Positions 1 through 11,688 of a stretch of DNA of 64,000 bases are shown here, one piece after another. Position numbers and translations under genes: made by a program. This DNA is from Cunninghamia lanceolata (lineage: Eukaryota; Streptophyta; Pinopsida; Cupressales; Cupressaceae). The notes under the pieces are model-generated. The model worked only from the letters and a program-made list of their open reading frames with translations. It was not told where the DNA came from and did no database searches. Numbering within the stretch: position 1 is the first letter of the stretch; every line of letters begins with the position of its first letter. The stretch lies in NCBI GenBank assembly GCA_027924645.1, contig BSBN01000850.1, forward strand, positions 1,426,001 to 1,490,000, in the 5' to 3' direction.

Positions 1-247
1 TAAATATTTAGAATATTTAATTAATTAATTGTTTATTGTGTTGTAAGGTTTAGTAATAAATTAAATGAATTAATTTATTACTAGGGATGAATTAGGGATG
101 AATGGCTAAGAGTGAATGGTGCTCAATGGATTAGGGTTAATTAATTAAATAATTTTAATTTTAATTTAATTAATTGGTGAAAGGGGTTGTTAGTAGTGTA
201 ATTGACATGGGAAAGTGGCTTGTAAGGTCAAGACATTTTTAGGTGTC
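1..247. repeat. Probable LTR end with AT hairpins
   Basis: This AT-rich stretch ends in GGTGTCTACA, an LTR-like terminus, just before gag-like coding sequence begins. It holds three TAATTAAT-rich inverted repeats. The clearest lies at 53-85, where TAGTAATAAATTAA pairs with its complement across a short loop. No tRNA primer site follows, and the coding sequence downstream is only the C-terminal part of gag. It is therefore more likely the end of another element inserted into the Gypsy relic than that relic's own 5' LTR. Its partner would lie outside the window. Confidence 0.4.
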
Positions 248-1000
248 TACACCTAGTAGAATTAGTAAAGACCACCACAATTTCAACCCCATTATAGATC
301 TCAGTGGAATTCCTAGCAAAAAGTTAGTCATCCTTATCAGAATCAATAAATACAATTCCTTAATCAATATCAGGACCTCCTAATAGGTCCATCGAATACA
401 CAATAGAAAAATGAACCTATTAGTCAACCACCTCTCCCTATTCAGCCTATGGTGAATCCTAAACTTAATAAACAAGGGATAACAATTTACCTAACTGATT
501 AGGCAAACACAGCTAGAGTAAATGTAATATACCTAAATAACCTCGAGCTACGGTTAGGAAATGTTTTTCCAAGACCATCACCCCCTGTGATTGTTGAAAT
601 CACTGATGAATCTAAACAACCCCAGCAAAAGATTATTACCACTAGGATGCTAGAGAAACAATCTACAAAACACTCTGAAGTTCTTCTAGAGACCCACTCT
701 GGAGTTCCTCCAGAGTTGTACTCTAGAGTTTCTCTGGAGCTACACTTAGGAGCCTCTCTGGATACTGCAAGTAAGGCACCCTTCCCTAAATGGTTAAAGC
801 ACACTAGCCCTCAAAAAAAAAATACCATCGAACCCAAAATAAACCATTGAAGAATTAGAGTTACTTCAGGAGATTAGACAATTGAATATTGAGATACCAC
901 TACTCCAAGCCATTAGAGATGTTCCCAAGTTTAATCAATTTATCAAACAACACTGCGTCAAGAGTCAAGGTTGAAGGACAACACCTCCTAAACCCATTTC
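248..1000 (+). pseudogene. gag: gag C-terminal remnant
   Basis: The frame reads through stops into a proline-rich gag tail. At 850-960 it has the stretch resembling IPLLQAIRDVPKFNQFI that precedes the protease in Athila/Tat-like Gag-Pol proteins. The N-terminal gag domain and zinc knuckle are not found, so the copy is truncated on the 5' side. Between about 660 and 760 the motif CTCTGGAG and close variants recur. The products would have been capsid and nucleocapsid parts of the retrotransposon particle. Confidence 0.6.
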
Positions 1001-1001
1001 A

Positions 1002-1487
1002 GTGGAAGGAAAAGTAGTTGACCTGCTAATGGAGGAAGTGCTCCTACCTAAATATGGTGACCCTGGCAACCCCATTATCATGGTATGCATTGTAGGAACT
1101 GAGATATCAAACATGTTGGTTGATCTAGGGGTGGAAATCAATATGATGATAGTCCAAACCTTTGAAAATTTAGCTCTCACAAGCATGAAACCCACTTCCA
1201 TTATTCTACAATTGGTTGATCAGTCAATGGTAATTCCCAAAGGAGTGCTCATTGATGCACCAGTGATAATAGAAACATGGGAATACCTTATGAACTTTTT
1301 CATTCTAAAACCAAGGATCCACAACAATGCTTACCCCTTAATCTTAGGAAGGCCTTGGCTGGCCACTGCAACAACATCAATTGACTATAGAATAGGTGGC
1401 ATGGTCATATCCAATGGAATGGGGATGAAGAATATCTCCTTGTATCACCCATCCAAACCATCTATCCAGTACTCAAGAAAAGTTTAG
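1002..1487 (+). pseudogene. Gypsy aspartic protease remnant
   Basis: A 161-residue open stretch in which a retropepsin-like core is visible. The motif LVDLGVEIN (Asp codon at 1122) stands where D-S/T-G is expected, and the downstream ILGRPWL motif (about 1342) is typical of plant Gypsy proteases. The residue after the catalytic Asp is Leu, with Gly in the third position, a variant common in Athila/Tat proteases. The listed start is a GTG inside a longer polyprotein frame, so this is a domain and not an independent gene. It would have processed Gag-Pol. Confidence 0.7.
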
Positions 1488-1529
1488 GTGGATGAACCAA
1501 CCACTGGATAAAATAGTGCTTCCCTATCC

Positions 1530-1826
1530 ATGGTGACTCTTATAGAGCACTTAGGGGAATTGGAAGGAGAAATAGATTATGAAACCCTTGAAGATATAAC
1601 TCACATCCTCATTGAAGGGGACATGATGGAGCTCACTCATGATTTAAGGCATGAACTTTTGATTGCAACCCATTGTACCCTTGCCAATGTTATACCTTCT
1701 AGAGAAAATTTCTACATAGACCTTGCCACCTTTCATATGTTGCTTCAACATTGTTTCCCCCTAAGCACCATGAGTCTAGAATGTAGAGTAGGAACATCCA
1801 TAGAAAAAACCACCCAACAAGTATGA
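1530..1826 (+). pseudogene. Protease-RT linker of Gypsy relic
   Basis: A 98-residue open segment in the polyprotein region between protease and RT. It is acidic at the start (HLGELEGEIDYETLED) and has no recognisable domain. Elements of this lineage carry a poorly conserved spacer here. It ends just before the TA microsatellite that interrupts the pol region. Assignment rests on position only. Confidence 0.45.
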
Positions 1827-1972
1827 TCTTACCTGGGGAAACACTTAACATCGGTACTCAGTTAATAGTAGAGCAGGAGGCAAAACTTTTTAATTTTCTA
1901 GTATCCCATTAAGAAGCTTAAATGCTTGGGAATATGAGGATATGAGGGGCATACCTCTTGATATTTTCACTC

Positions 1973-1989
1973 ACCACACACACACACAC

Positions 1990-2062
<73 letters not shown>
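1973..2062. repeat. (CA)n-(TA)n microsatellite
   Basis: A short CA run passes directly into about 70 bp of pure TA. It lies inside the pol region of the Gypsy relic between the protease and RT remnants, so it grew after the element stopped being constrained. Confidence 0.95.
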
Positions 2063-2064
<2 letters not shown>

Positions 2065-2089
2065 ATGTTAAGCCTGTCAGACAACCTCA

Positions 2090-2950
2090 GAGAAGACTAA
2101 ACCCCACACTAAAAGAAATTATGAAAATTGAGAAAAATTGGTGGAAGCTAGATTCATCTATCCTATCTTAGATAGCCAGTTAGTGTCCTTCTTGGTTATA
2201 GTGCATAAAAATAATGGGAAGTGGAGAGTATGTATTGATTATAGGGAATTGAGCAAGGCTAAAAAAAGGACTATTTCTCTTCGCCATTCATTGACCAAAA
2301 TTTAGACAACCAATCAAGAAGGAAATACTTTTCATTATTTGATGGTTTTAGTGGATACAATCAAATCCAGGTGGCACTTGAGGACAAAGATAAACCATAT
2401 TTACCTTCCCTTGGGGGACCTTTGCATACAAAGTGCTTCCATTTGGGCTATATAATGCACCAACCATCTTCCAAAGGGCAGTACTGGCCATTTTTGCAGA
2501 ATTAGAAAATGAATGTATGGAAGTCTACATGGATGATTTTACTATTTATGGAAACACATTTGAGGATACCCTATAAAATTTAGACAAACGCCTAAAATGT
2601 TGTGAGAAACACCACTTGTATTTGAGTCATGAGAAGTGCTTCATGATGGTGGAACAAGGTATTGTACTTGGCCATCACATATCTACTGAGGGGATCAAGG
2701 TAGACAACAACAAAGTAGAAGTAATCAGACAATTTTCTACTCCTAAAAATTAGATTGATGTTAGGAGTTTCTTGGGACATGTCAGTTACTATAGGAGATT
2801 CATTGAAAATTTTAGTAAAATATATGCTCCTAAGTTCTCCCTTTTGACAAAAGACATTGAGTTCCTTTAGACAAAATAATGCCAAACTACTTTTGAAACT
2901 ATCAAGGAGAAATTGATTCACACCCCTATTCTAAGAGCACTCAACTAGAC
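2090..2950 (+). pseudogene. pol: Gypsy reverse transcriptase remnant
   Basis: Reverse transcriptase fragments appear in several frames. VCIDYRELSKA is near 2230, FDGFSGYNQIQVALEDKDKP near 2338, and the catalytic VYMDD box near 2522, followed by the post-RT segment with GHHIS and FLGHVSYYRRFIENFSK. At least one frameshift falls between the palm motifs, and stops follow the catalytic box. The enzyme would have copied the element RNA to DNA; this copy cannot encode it. Confidence 0.85.
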
Positions 2951-3420
2951 TATCCCTTTCCACATTCAAACAAATGAATCTAACAAGTCAATAAGAGCAG
3001 TCCTAAGACAAAAAAAAATGAGAATGAATGCATACCATCTATTACATCAATAAGAATCTAACCCTTGTTGGAAAATTTATACCACCACAGAAAAGGAATT
3101 CTTGGCTATGATATGCTATCAACAAATTTAGGCATTATATCATAGGTTACAAAATCTTTGTACACACTGATCATGCAGAAATTAGGTACGTAATGATGAA
3201 ACTAGTTGTTAGTGAAAGGAATATTAGATGGCTACTAATATTATAGGAGTTTGACATTACCATTGTTGACAATCTAGGGAAATTCAACATGGTTTTGAAC
3301 ATTTTGTCTAGATTGCATACAAGAGGAGAAGATGCACCTGTGGAGGATGGTTTTCTAGATGAAAATTTATTTGTTGTATCAACAAGAACCCCTTGTTTTT
3401 CTGATATAGCCAATCTCCTA
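2951..3420 (+). pseudogene. pol: Gypsy RNase H remnant
   Basis: The frames contain TTEKEFLAM-like and FVHTDHAEIRYVM-like segments, then a stretch matching the RNase H end (NILSRLHTRGE, about 3295). These are the usual TDH and DxLSR landmarks of plant Gypsy RNase H. Several stops and frame changes interrupt it. It lies directly between the RT and integrase remnants as expected. Confidence 0.7.
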
Positions 3421-3549
3421 GGTACAGGCTTGTTCCCTCCACATTTTACTTCAAAACAAAGGAAGAAATTGGTGAAAGAAAGATTATCTTATAAATGGTT
3501 GAATGGTCTATTTTCAAATGTGGTACTTACTTTGTGTTGTGCAGATGCT

Positions 3550-4640
3550 TAAGGGATGATGAATTTTTTTGTCATGAGGGCATGCCATGATGAAACAATG
3601 GGAGGACATTATTCTACACAACAGACTATCCATAAAGTTTTGGGAGTAGGCTATTACTAGCCATCTTTGCACATGGACATAAAAAAGTATGTAAGACAAT
3701 ATGATCAATGTCAGAGGATGGGAAAACCCACATTCCTAAATGAGATGACACTGCACCCTCAGGTATTTTAGAACCATTTGACTAGTGGGATCTAGATTTT
3801 GTTGGACCCATTTCTCCAACATTAGTAGGAAAAGAATATGTTTTAGTGTGCATTGATTATGTGGCAAAATGGGTAGAAGTTCAAGCCTTATAGGTTGCCA
3901 GGGAAGATAAATTTGTTGATTTCTTGTACAACTAGATCTTCTTGAGGTTTAGAGCCCCAAGAACTATAATCTTAGACTGACAACCCAAATTCACTTTTCA
4001 AGTGATCCAAACATTCATAGAGCTCTATCAAATCAAAAATTGGAAATCATCACCTTATCATCCTCAAGCTAATGGACAAGTGGAAGTCACAAATAGAGAA
4101 TTGGAAAACATATTAACAAGGACAATAGCAACGAACATGAAAGATTGCACAAATAGACTACATGAAGTAGTATGGGCTTACAACACAACATAGAAATCAA
4201 CAACAAAATTTTCTCCTTGTGAGCTTGTTTATGGGAAGAAACCTATCCTCTCCATATAATTTGAGCTCCAAATAATAAGAACATCACTTGATATTGGGTT
4301 ACCATTGTCCATTGCACAACAAAATCAGATCTTACAACTTAATGAGTTGGGTGAGATTAGAATGGAGGCCATTCAACAAACAGAGATCATTCAGCATCAA
4401 AGAAAATAATGGCATGATCAACATATCAAGAGGAGGACATTTCAATATGGAGATTGAGTTCTCTTGTATGACTCCAAGTTCAAGTAATTCAAGGGAAAGA
4501 TGAAAATTCATTGGATGATGCCTTATGAAGTCAAGGAAGTCTATGAAAATGGAACAATCCAGTTGGCACCCATTGATGGAGGAGAAACCACATTTCTAGT
4601 TAATGGTCATAGGATTCACTTATACCAGTGACCATCAACT
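3550..4640 (+). pseudogene. pol: Gypsy integrase remnant
   Basis: The HHCC zinc-binding region is visible at about 3580-3720 (CHDETMGGHYSTQQTIHKVL, then CQRMGK). Core motifs follow: WDLDFVGP-like near 3785, a degenerate second Asp region near 3970, and SSPYHPQANGQVEVTNRELEN at about 4045-4110 with the catalytic Glu. The C-terminal part at 4480-4640 has the KFKGKMKIHWMMPYEV-like turn of integrase C-termini. No chromodomain follows. Multiple stops, and a conversion of the second-Asp region to a stop-rich stretch, make it non-functional. Confidence 0.8.
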
Positions 4641-5630
4641 AAGGAAGAATTTGTCAAGGATCTATGTCATGTAGGAGAGGTCACACTCTCTTGCATGGTT
4701 TATGGATAAAAAAGAAGGGTTTAAAATTAGTAAATGGTGGCCCTTCTCAAAATAAATAAAATTAAATATAATAAAAGAATTGAAAACCAACAATGGTAAT
4801 TCTTTTATTTCTTGTACGCACACCTCTGATGCTTTCAACAATACCTCTAGACCCTTCTAAGAGCACCTCTGGTGTTTCTTAAGATCTCCATTCCTTTCTG
4901 GGAGCATCTCTAGTGCTAACAAGACACCATCTCTGGAGCTTTCCTCCAATGCTCATCTTGACACTAATTGTAGGGCCATGTCAACAACATCTTATCGGTG
5001 TGACATTGACATACCACACCTAGAAGAGATAGTTGTCTACCAATTAAGGATTCCTTTCTTATCACTCTTATTGATGCATGTTCCATGGTGACATCATAAG
5101 TAAGTGAGGAAGCAGATGCTACAGCAGTCACTAATGCCATATCACACATTCCAGTAATGATGGATGATCAAATCACATCTCACTAACAATATGACATGCA
5201 TGTCTAACCTAAAGCCAAATAATTATTATGGTGACCACATGTGACAATTGTCTTTAAATTGTTAAATAAGGTATTTACTATATTTATTTTTGTACGATCA
5301 ATCATCAACCACCATATTTCCCCCTTTGACCAAATATGCTTCAACACCTATCATCCACGTGCCACCATTACTATCCCTCTAGAGAGACATAACCACCTCG
5401 AGTGGAGGTAGTTTGCCTTAATTTTCCCTTGCATGACCATCATTACTACATATAACTCCATAGTTGAAGTTCAAAAGAGAAAACAAAAGAGAAAAAACCA
5501 TAAGTCATTAAAATAATATTTTGCATTGAGGCTTGCAGTGCGACAAGGAAAAAGAGACTCAAGGTTGAGACACAGTGAGAAAGAGAGGGATTAGCAAGAT
5601 AGTGATGGAAAGCCAACCATGGGAGTAAAG
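4641..5630. other. Spacer downstream of Gypsy pol
   Basis: No coherent coding frame is seen. From about 4820 to 4950 the sequence repeats the phrases CACCTCTGATG, CACCTCTGGTG, CATCTCTAGTG and CATCTCTGGAG, a decayed run of CTCTGG-centred units. The rest is AT-rich with no RNA gene or promoter that I can support. Confidence 0.5.
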
Positions 5631-5635
5631 AAGAA

Positions 5636-7570
5636 ATTTGAACCACAACAGTGGAAGAACTGGTAAAAGACCAAGTAGTTGCAAACATTCTTCATAATGC
5701 AAGGTGGTTACCATTCCTAGTAAAAGTTGAAGGGTACAGAAAGGATGCAGTTGAAGAATTTGTCTTGTACCTCAAAGAGGTCTAGAATAAAGTCTAGGTT
5801 GTCACCATCCCAATCTCCATAGATATCATCAATTAAATTTTAGGTCTACCAAAGGAAGGTGAGAGGTTCTATTGTTTGAAAAATCTATATTCTAAACTCA
5901 TAAAATCCTTTTCAATAGAAAATGAACCTGCAATTCAAACACATGTAAATAATGGGGAAGTAAAAGGACTTGTTAAGACCATTCTTCCTTCCCCATGGCA
6001 CTCTCTAGCCACCTGGCCCATGAAATATTTCACTTGTGATGGCTAATTTGCCATAATAGTTGGGCCTATCATGAAAATGCTTATCTTCCTAAGGCATGAG
6101 AAGGGTCACCCTAAATATCAAATCAACATGCCAAATTTCCTCTACTCTACTATCACCTCAATGGTAGATAAATATCGACAGGGGGAGGGTTAGTTAAAAC
6201 ACCATGGGCTTGTTTTCCTTATCATGAATCATCATTTATTAACACATGAGGGACGGGAAACCTAGTGGAACACTTTCTTACAAGGCAAATTTAAGAACAA
6301 GAAGAAGGCAAATAAGAACTCCATTGAGGATTCATCTCTCACCAAGGAGGAAAGGAAAGGGAAAACAAGTGCAACAAAATCCTCCTCACCTGTGACTAAG
6401 AAGAGGAAGGCAAGCGTAATTGAGACTATCCCCTCTCCACCTATACTAGCACATGAGGAACCAACAAAAATTGAAGAAAATCCCTCACAACCAGAGGGAA
6501 AGAAGAAAGGAAAGAAAGGAAAAGATAAACTTCAGAAGGAATCTCATATACAAGCCTCCACAACACCAGAGGCACCCATTCTTGAGCCCCAGGAAATTTC
6601 CTTAGGTTTAGAAGGATCTCTAGAGAAAACAAAAAGAGTGCTCCAAAGAAGTAAATGCAAGAGGTAAAAGACTTATATGGAGATGGGTGTAGAATTGATT
6701 GCTAAGATCTTAATAGAACTTCAGACCTCAACACCAATAGGTGGTGAGATAGAGTCACAAGTAACTAAGATTAAACCTGCACATGACCAGACCCTTGGAA
6801 AAGAGGTGGAACCCTACCCTCCTACCTCTGGAGGAACAATAGAGATAGAAATTAAAGAAGTTGCTAATCTTATGGAAGAACTAGAGTTAGAGGCACTAGA
6901 GATTGAAGTAAAGTCTTAGGCAGCACTAGAAATAGCAACAAAAGTAGGACCATCTATTGATAAAGGAAAGAGAGTGGCAAAGGAGACAAAGTATGATAGT
7001 GAAAGCTAGTCCAAACCTTTTGACCATGAAGATACTAAGATCTCTTTAGAGCAATTACTAATGAAATAAATTGATAATTTGAAGAGAATTCTCTAGAACA
7101 AGAATCTCATTATTACAAGCCTCAAAAAGGTCATGCAGAAGAGAGACAACAAAAGATCAATAAATTTCTCCTTCAAAGAAATATATAGGAAAAATACACA
7201 ATCATTAAAGGCTAAGAAGCAGAAGTAAGGGAAAAAGAGTAAGTGGCATTGGCCAGGGAGGTAGAGGTAATAGAGGAAAATAAATAGTTCAAAAATTCCA
7301 CTAAAGTAGTAAACAACTACCTTACCCTGATGTGAGCAATGAGGGATAGGATGGACATGCAGCCTTATCAACTAATCCTGCCAAATAATAAAATTATTGA
7401 GCAATAAGAGATCATAAGGGAGCTCACAGTCCTTGCACCCACATTCCACTAGGGGACTCAAACTAACATCTCTTTGAGGGAGGTTGAATTCAATGTCCCT
7501 AGGGCTATAATGAACTGAGAGAAAAGGTGCAGGGACATGACCAACAATAGAGGGCAATATCTACCCTAAA
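5636..7570 (+). pseudogene. Downstream accessory ORF of Gypsy relic
   Basis: A long decayed ORF follows integrase. Its first third reads VEELVKDQVVANILHNARW, then YRKDAVEEFVLYL, then ILGLPKEGERFY. That spacing resembles the putative plant transposon protein family (Pfam Transposase_32) and the third ORF of Athila-like elements. The middle (6300-6670) is a Lys/Glu-rich, nuclear-localisation-like tail with TKKRKAS and KKGKKGKDK. The last part (6677-7210) is acidic and probably coiled-coil. There are many stops. Function in these elements is unknown. The family call is by eye and needs a profile search. Confidence 0.5.
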
Positions 7571-8646
7571 TGTAAAGGTAAGAATGCTAGAAGATAGAAT
7601 CATCACAATAGACATCATTTTTTTTGATATAGGTGTTATATTGTGGTAGTCGCATAGTTAGATGGTTTCACTTGAGATTATTGATGGTCACTAACAAAAT
7701 CCTATAGAAACATACCCCTTTTTTATGCGTAGGTATCTGACCTTTAGAGATAGCTCTGGAGTTCCTCCTAAATACTCTGGAGCTCTATAGAATACATCAG
7801 GATATGAAGGAAGAACTACAGTTGGCATGTACACCATAAATGGCCAGATATTTTGGAGAAAAGAGAGTTACACTTAGGATAACAAGGTTCAAACCATGAA
7901 CAGGAGTTCCTATTGTAGCTGTAGAATAAAGAGGTTATCAATTTTGTTTATTTCAATTCTCTCATGTTCCTCTTTTATCGACCCTTGTGGCCTGTTTGTA
8001 AACTTTAGTTGAACTCTTGTGACAACTGTAGTATCACCATATTATGTTTTAGTATTTGATTGCATGAATTATGTAATAAGATTTGGATATCTGTAATGAA
8101 CTGTAGTAGGGAATAATTACTCTAAGAATATGTATTAGAACAACACCTGATATATATAGAGAATTAGAAGTAGGAAGATAGTTAGTCTTTTTGTTGCATG
8201 GAAGGATAGATTGAAAGGACCTTCAAAGCTGTGTGCCAATTGCATGCATGTTATGTTTTTGAAAAATTTGGAATAAAAGAGCAGATAATTTGACATCTCT
8301 AATTTTGATTCATTAGTCTAGTCTCCTTTCCAAAGGTGTGGAGTAAGGGCCCACTCCCATTAATGGAGAGGGGCTAGTATTTCATTTTTGCTTATCTATT
8401 TTTAGTTTGATAGATTAATTGATTTTTTCATTTAATCTTAGAATAAATCTTTGCTATGGTGTGATTTACTTTTCTATTTTACAATTGATTACTGAATTCT
8501 AGATAAAATCTTGGTTACTAGTTATTCCTTCTTAGTTAGATTTATTTCTAGAAATTATGTGTGATTAGTTATTAGATTGATAGATAAAGATATTTAAATG
8601 CAAGGTACAATGACCCTTGTAACTCATTATAGTTGCTAGAACCTAT
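7571..8646. other. Non-coding tail of Gypsy relic
   Basis: No open frame of note. CTCTGGAG units recur at 7750-7790, matching the phrase in the gag region and the spacer after pol. A purine-rich GGAGAGGGG at about 8365-8375 could be a polypurine tract, but no LTR start follows it. The segment ends at the left end of Copia-2. Confidence 0.45.
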
Positions 8647-8708
8647 TGTTAAATGGAGCCTAATCAAACTCGGAGGTTAAATTTACCCCACTTTTATTAG
8701 CGCAGTTT
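8647..8708 (+). repeat. Copia-2 5' LTR, left piece
   Basis: Sixty-two bases starting TGTTAAATGGAGCC that match the start of the 3' LTR at 26942 with few changes. The match stops at CGCAGTTT, where Copia-1 begins. Confidence 0.92.
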
Positions 8709-9213
8709 TGTTGCAAATATGTGCCTAGCTAGTGTTGTCATTGATATCAACATATCCTTGTTGTCATTGGTGTCAACTGTATCCTATTTTATTGTCTGTC
8801 TAGAAGATTGGAATGTTTATGATATTGATAAAACTAATGAAGATAAATGTATGCAGACCATATGACTGTGTAGAAGATTGTCTGAAGTAGCTCGAGTTAA
8901 GATTTGAGAAGTCCACATGAAGATTGGGTAAAGTTATGGTCTTCTGAGTAGAACAAGTTTCTGTAGTTATTCAGTGATGATAGAGTGACAAGAAGTTGGT
9001 CTGGATTGGTCTGGTATGAGTATTTAGTGATCTACGGATCTAGAGGCATGTATGGGATGTTGGTGTGTTCTCTCAACTCAAGTGGTTCATGGTTCAAAGG
9101 TCCAAAAGTAATATTTCTAGTCTAACAATCATGGTAGATAGTGTTCCTAAGGTTTCAGATGAAGATGCAAATGTTTCTGATGAATTGGAGGAGTGCGAAT
9201 GTTTTTGGTGTAC
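8709..9213 (+). repeat. Copia-1 5' LTR, left piece
   Basis: Matches the first 500 bp of the 3' LTR at 20251 nearly base for base, up to TTTTTGGTGTAC. There the chromovirus LTR begins. The last five bases (TGTAC, 9209-9213) are the left target duplication of the chromovirus. Confidence 0.93.
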
Positions 9214-9751
9214 TGATGTAGCCAACAACATACACTCAATAGAATTGTACCACTAAACATATGAGAGCCAAAGTTTTGGAAGATGGAACATAAAAAAAAT
9301 TCTATTCATCAACTTTGTTGCTACAATGAGAGAAAACTCTCTTATATCTAAGAAAACAAAAAAACAAAACTTACCTTTTTTGGCAGCTTTCGACAATTGT
9401 CAGATTTTGCCATTTTAGGTAATTTTACAATCATATCTTGAGAATATAGTTTTTTCTCAAAACCTTCCTAAAAATAAGCTAAGATGAAAAGCCAACTAAT
9501 ATTCTAAATTCAAAACATGAGTTTCAAGTTATTATAAAAGCAACTTTTAAAAAATCTAGAAAAAAACACTAAATTTCCATTTTGAGGGCCAAGATCAAAG
9601 TTTCAAGCCCCAAAAAAGTGCCAAGACAGGGTCCAATTGACTAGGGTGGGTTGGGAAACCACTTGCCACCTCATAATGCATCCACCTATAAAATTTCGTA
9701 GAAAACCCACATCCGAGTCAAGAGTTATGACCTCTGGAAGTCTCTGCATCA
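9214..9751 (-). repeat. Chromovirus 3' LTR
   Basis: The 3' LTR in element orientation. It is 538 bp with TGATG...CATCA ends and differs from the partner at 14350-14887 at scattered positions, so the insertion is not very recent. A polypurine-like AGAGGAGAA (minus strand) abuts it at 9752-9760. Confidence 0.95.
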
Positions 9752-9764
9752 TTCTCCTCTGGTT
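9752..9764 (-). promoter_or_regulatory. Chromovirus polypurine tract
   Basis: On the minus strand AACCAGAGGAGAA lies directly before the 3' LTR start TGATG. This is the position and composition expected for the plus-strand primer of reverse transcription. Confidence 0.7.
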
Positions 9765-9828
9765 GAAAAGAACGTAGCTATTGCAAGTGAGTGTCTTCGA
9801 ACTACTACCACTTGACTGGATCCAACCT

Positions 9829-11160
9829 CTACACTTCCCACTCTATAATCCATGTGCTATCTATTGGTGGCAATCCTTCCCACTGTACTAAATACTTGTT
9901 GTACTGCCCTTGCCGAGTGTAGATAGTGTTCTTATCAAGAACCTGTGCAATCTTTTCTTTCTTCTTATGGGGAATGTGGTGGTGCCATGCCACTTCTAGT
10001 TGACTATCTTCAGCATCATCCTCACCATGGAATGCATATAAATTAGAAATATTAAACACAGGAGAAATATTGAGATCATCTGGTAAACTAACCTCATATG
10101 CATTATCATTGATCTTCTTTGTAATTTTGTACAGACCAATTTTCTTGTACTTCAACTTGTGGTATGTTCTAGTAGGAAACTTCTCTTTTATCAAATATAT
10201 CATCACTAAGTCACCTTTATTTAATGTTTGATGTTGCCTACTAGCATCCACTATATTCTTGTACCTCTCATTACTGACCTGCAACTTATGTCTCATTTCT
10301 TTCTACAACTGTTGAAGGTGTTCTGTAAATGCTTCCCCATCATCACTGACCCTATCTTTCATTGGTAGCTATACCAAATCTAGAACACCCTTAGGATTCC
10401 TGCCATACACAATTTGGAAAGGGGGCTTTCCTGTTGATTTATTAATAGAACTATTATAGGCAAATTTAGCCTGGGGTAATGCCATGTCCCATTGTTTTGG
10501 CTTTTCTCCAACAATACACCTCAACAAATTTCCCAGACTCTGATTGACTACCTCTATTTACCCATCCATTTGAGGATGATAGGAACTACTAAAATGTAAC
10601 TTGGTCCCTATCTTCTTCCATAAAGTCCTCCAGAAATGATTGAGGAATTTGGTATTCTTATTAGAGGTAATAGTCTTTGGAATAGAATGTAGTCAAATAA
10701 CTTATGAAAAAAATAACTCTGCTACCCTCATTGTATCATTAGGTTTCTTACAAGCAATAAAATGAATCATCTTGGAGAACCTATCAACAACTACAAAAAT
10801 AGAGTCATTACCTCATTGAATATGCGGAAGTCCCAACACAAAGTCCATGCTCAAATCTGTCCATGGTGTAGTTGGTACTGGTAATGGCATATACAACCCT
10901 GTATTTTGTCAATGTCCCTTAGCCACTTGGCAGATCCTATATCTTGTTACATACCTAGTTATATCCCTTTTCATCTTTGGCCAGTAATATTTATCTTCTA
11001 TCAAGGCTATTGTCTTTTCCTTGCCAAAATGTCCAGCCAACCCACTACTATGAAACTCTCTAAGAATGTTTTCCCTCATAGAGCTAGCTGGTATGCATAG
11101 TTGTTTTCCTTTAAATAGATATCCATCTTCCATAAAATATTCACTCCTAAAGTGATCCAA
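9829..11160 (-). pseudogene. pol: Chromovirus integrase with chromodomain
   Basis: On the minus strand the HHCC region comes first (HSSGLAGHFGKEKTIALIED, then CQVAKGH). Core motifs follow: [12 protein letters not shown], then TSNKNTKFLNHFW where the second catalytic Asp region reads N, then SSYHPQMDG and EVVNQSLGN. The C-terminal 155 residues (9829-10296) are open. They hold the GPYKI-like turn (KIGLYKITKKI) and end in a chromodomain with YNKYLVQWEGLPPIDSTWI. The chromodomain defines the chromovirus branch and is thought to steer integration to particular chromatin. Several stops interrupt the core, so the enzyme is dead. Confidence 0.9.
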
Positions 11161-11184
11161 GTTACCAGATACTAGTACATTTAA

Positions 11185-11652
11185 TTATTCCACAATGTCA
11201 CAAAAATCATCATCAGACTCATACAAATTTTTGATGGCATCAAAACTAATCACCTTAGTTTCCACTGTGGTAAAAAATGCAACACACCTCCTTAATGCAT
11301 CTGCAACCTGGTTTTGTTTTCTAGACATATGCTTCAACACAAAATTGTAACCTTGCAAGAAAGAGACCCAATTGGCATGCCTACTATTCAACTTTTTCTG
11401 TGTGTTCAAGTATCTCAATTCAATATGATATGTAAACAATATAAACTCCTAGGGAACCAAATAATGTCTCCAATGCCTCAATGCTTGAACAATTGCATAA
11501 AATTCCAAATCATAAGTAGAATAATTCTTTCTCCCTTCATTCAACTTTTCACTAAAGAAAGCTACAAGTTTTCCAGCTTGGCTAAGCACAACACCTATTC
11601 CCACATGGGAGGCATCACATTCTACTTCAAATACCTTATCAAAATTTGGCAA
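11185..11652 (-). pseudogene. pol: Chromovirus RNase H remnant
   Basis: On the minus strand [18 protein letters not shown] (11605-11635) gives the first catalytic Asp. [22 protein letters not shown] follows with the catalytic Glu, then LNSRHANWVSFLQGYNF and the terminal NQVADALRR. One stop separates the halves (about 11449), and TDH is replaced by TYH. It degraded the RNA strand of the RNA-DNA hybrid in the live element. Confidence 0.88.
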
Positions 11653-11688
11653 TGCAAGTATAGGTGCTTCTGTTACCTTTTGCTTGAA

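Larger units (their letters stand above)
248..8646 (+). mobile_element. Athila/Tat-like Ty3-Gypsy relic
   Basis: Decayed non-chromovirus Gypsy element with domains in order gag C-terminus, aspartic protease, RT, RNase H, integrase, then a separate downstream ORF region at about 5.6-7.6 kb. Stops and frameshifts occur in every domain. The protease-associated motif ILGRPWL and the extra ORF after integrase are features of the Athila/Tat side of Ty3-Gypsy. No chromodomain is seen. Copia-2 is inserted at 8647, so the 3' part of this element may continue after 27504, but I could not identify its 3' LTR there. Confidence 0.75.

Noticed and set aside
1..247. 5' LTR of the Athila-like element
   Set aside because: No primer binding site follows, and the adjoining gag is already C-terminal, so it is more likely the end of another element.
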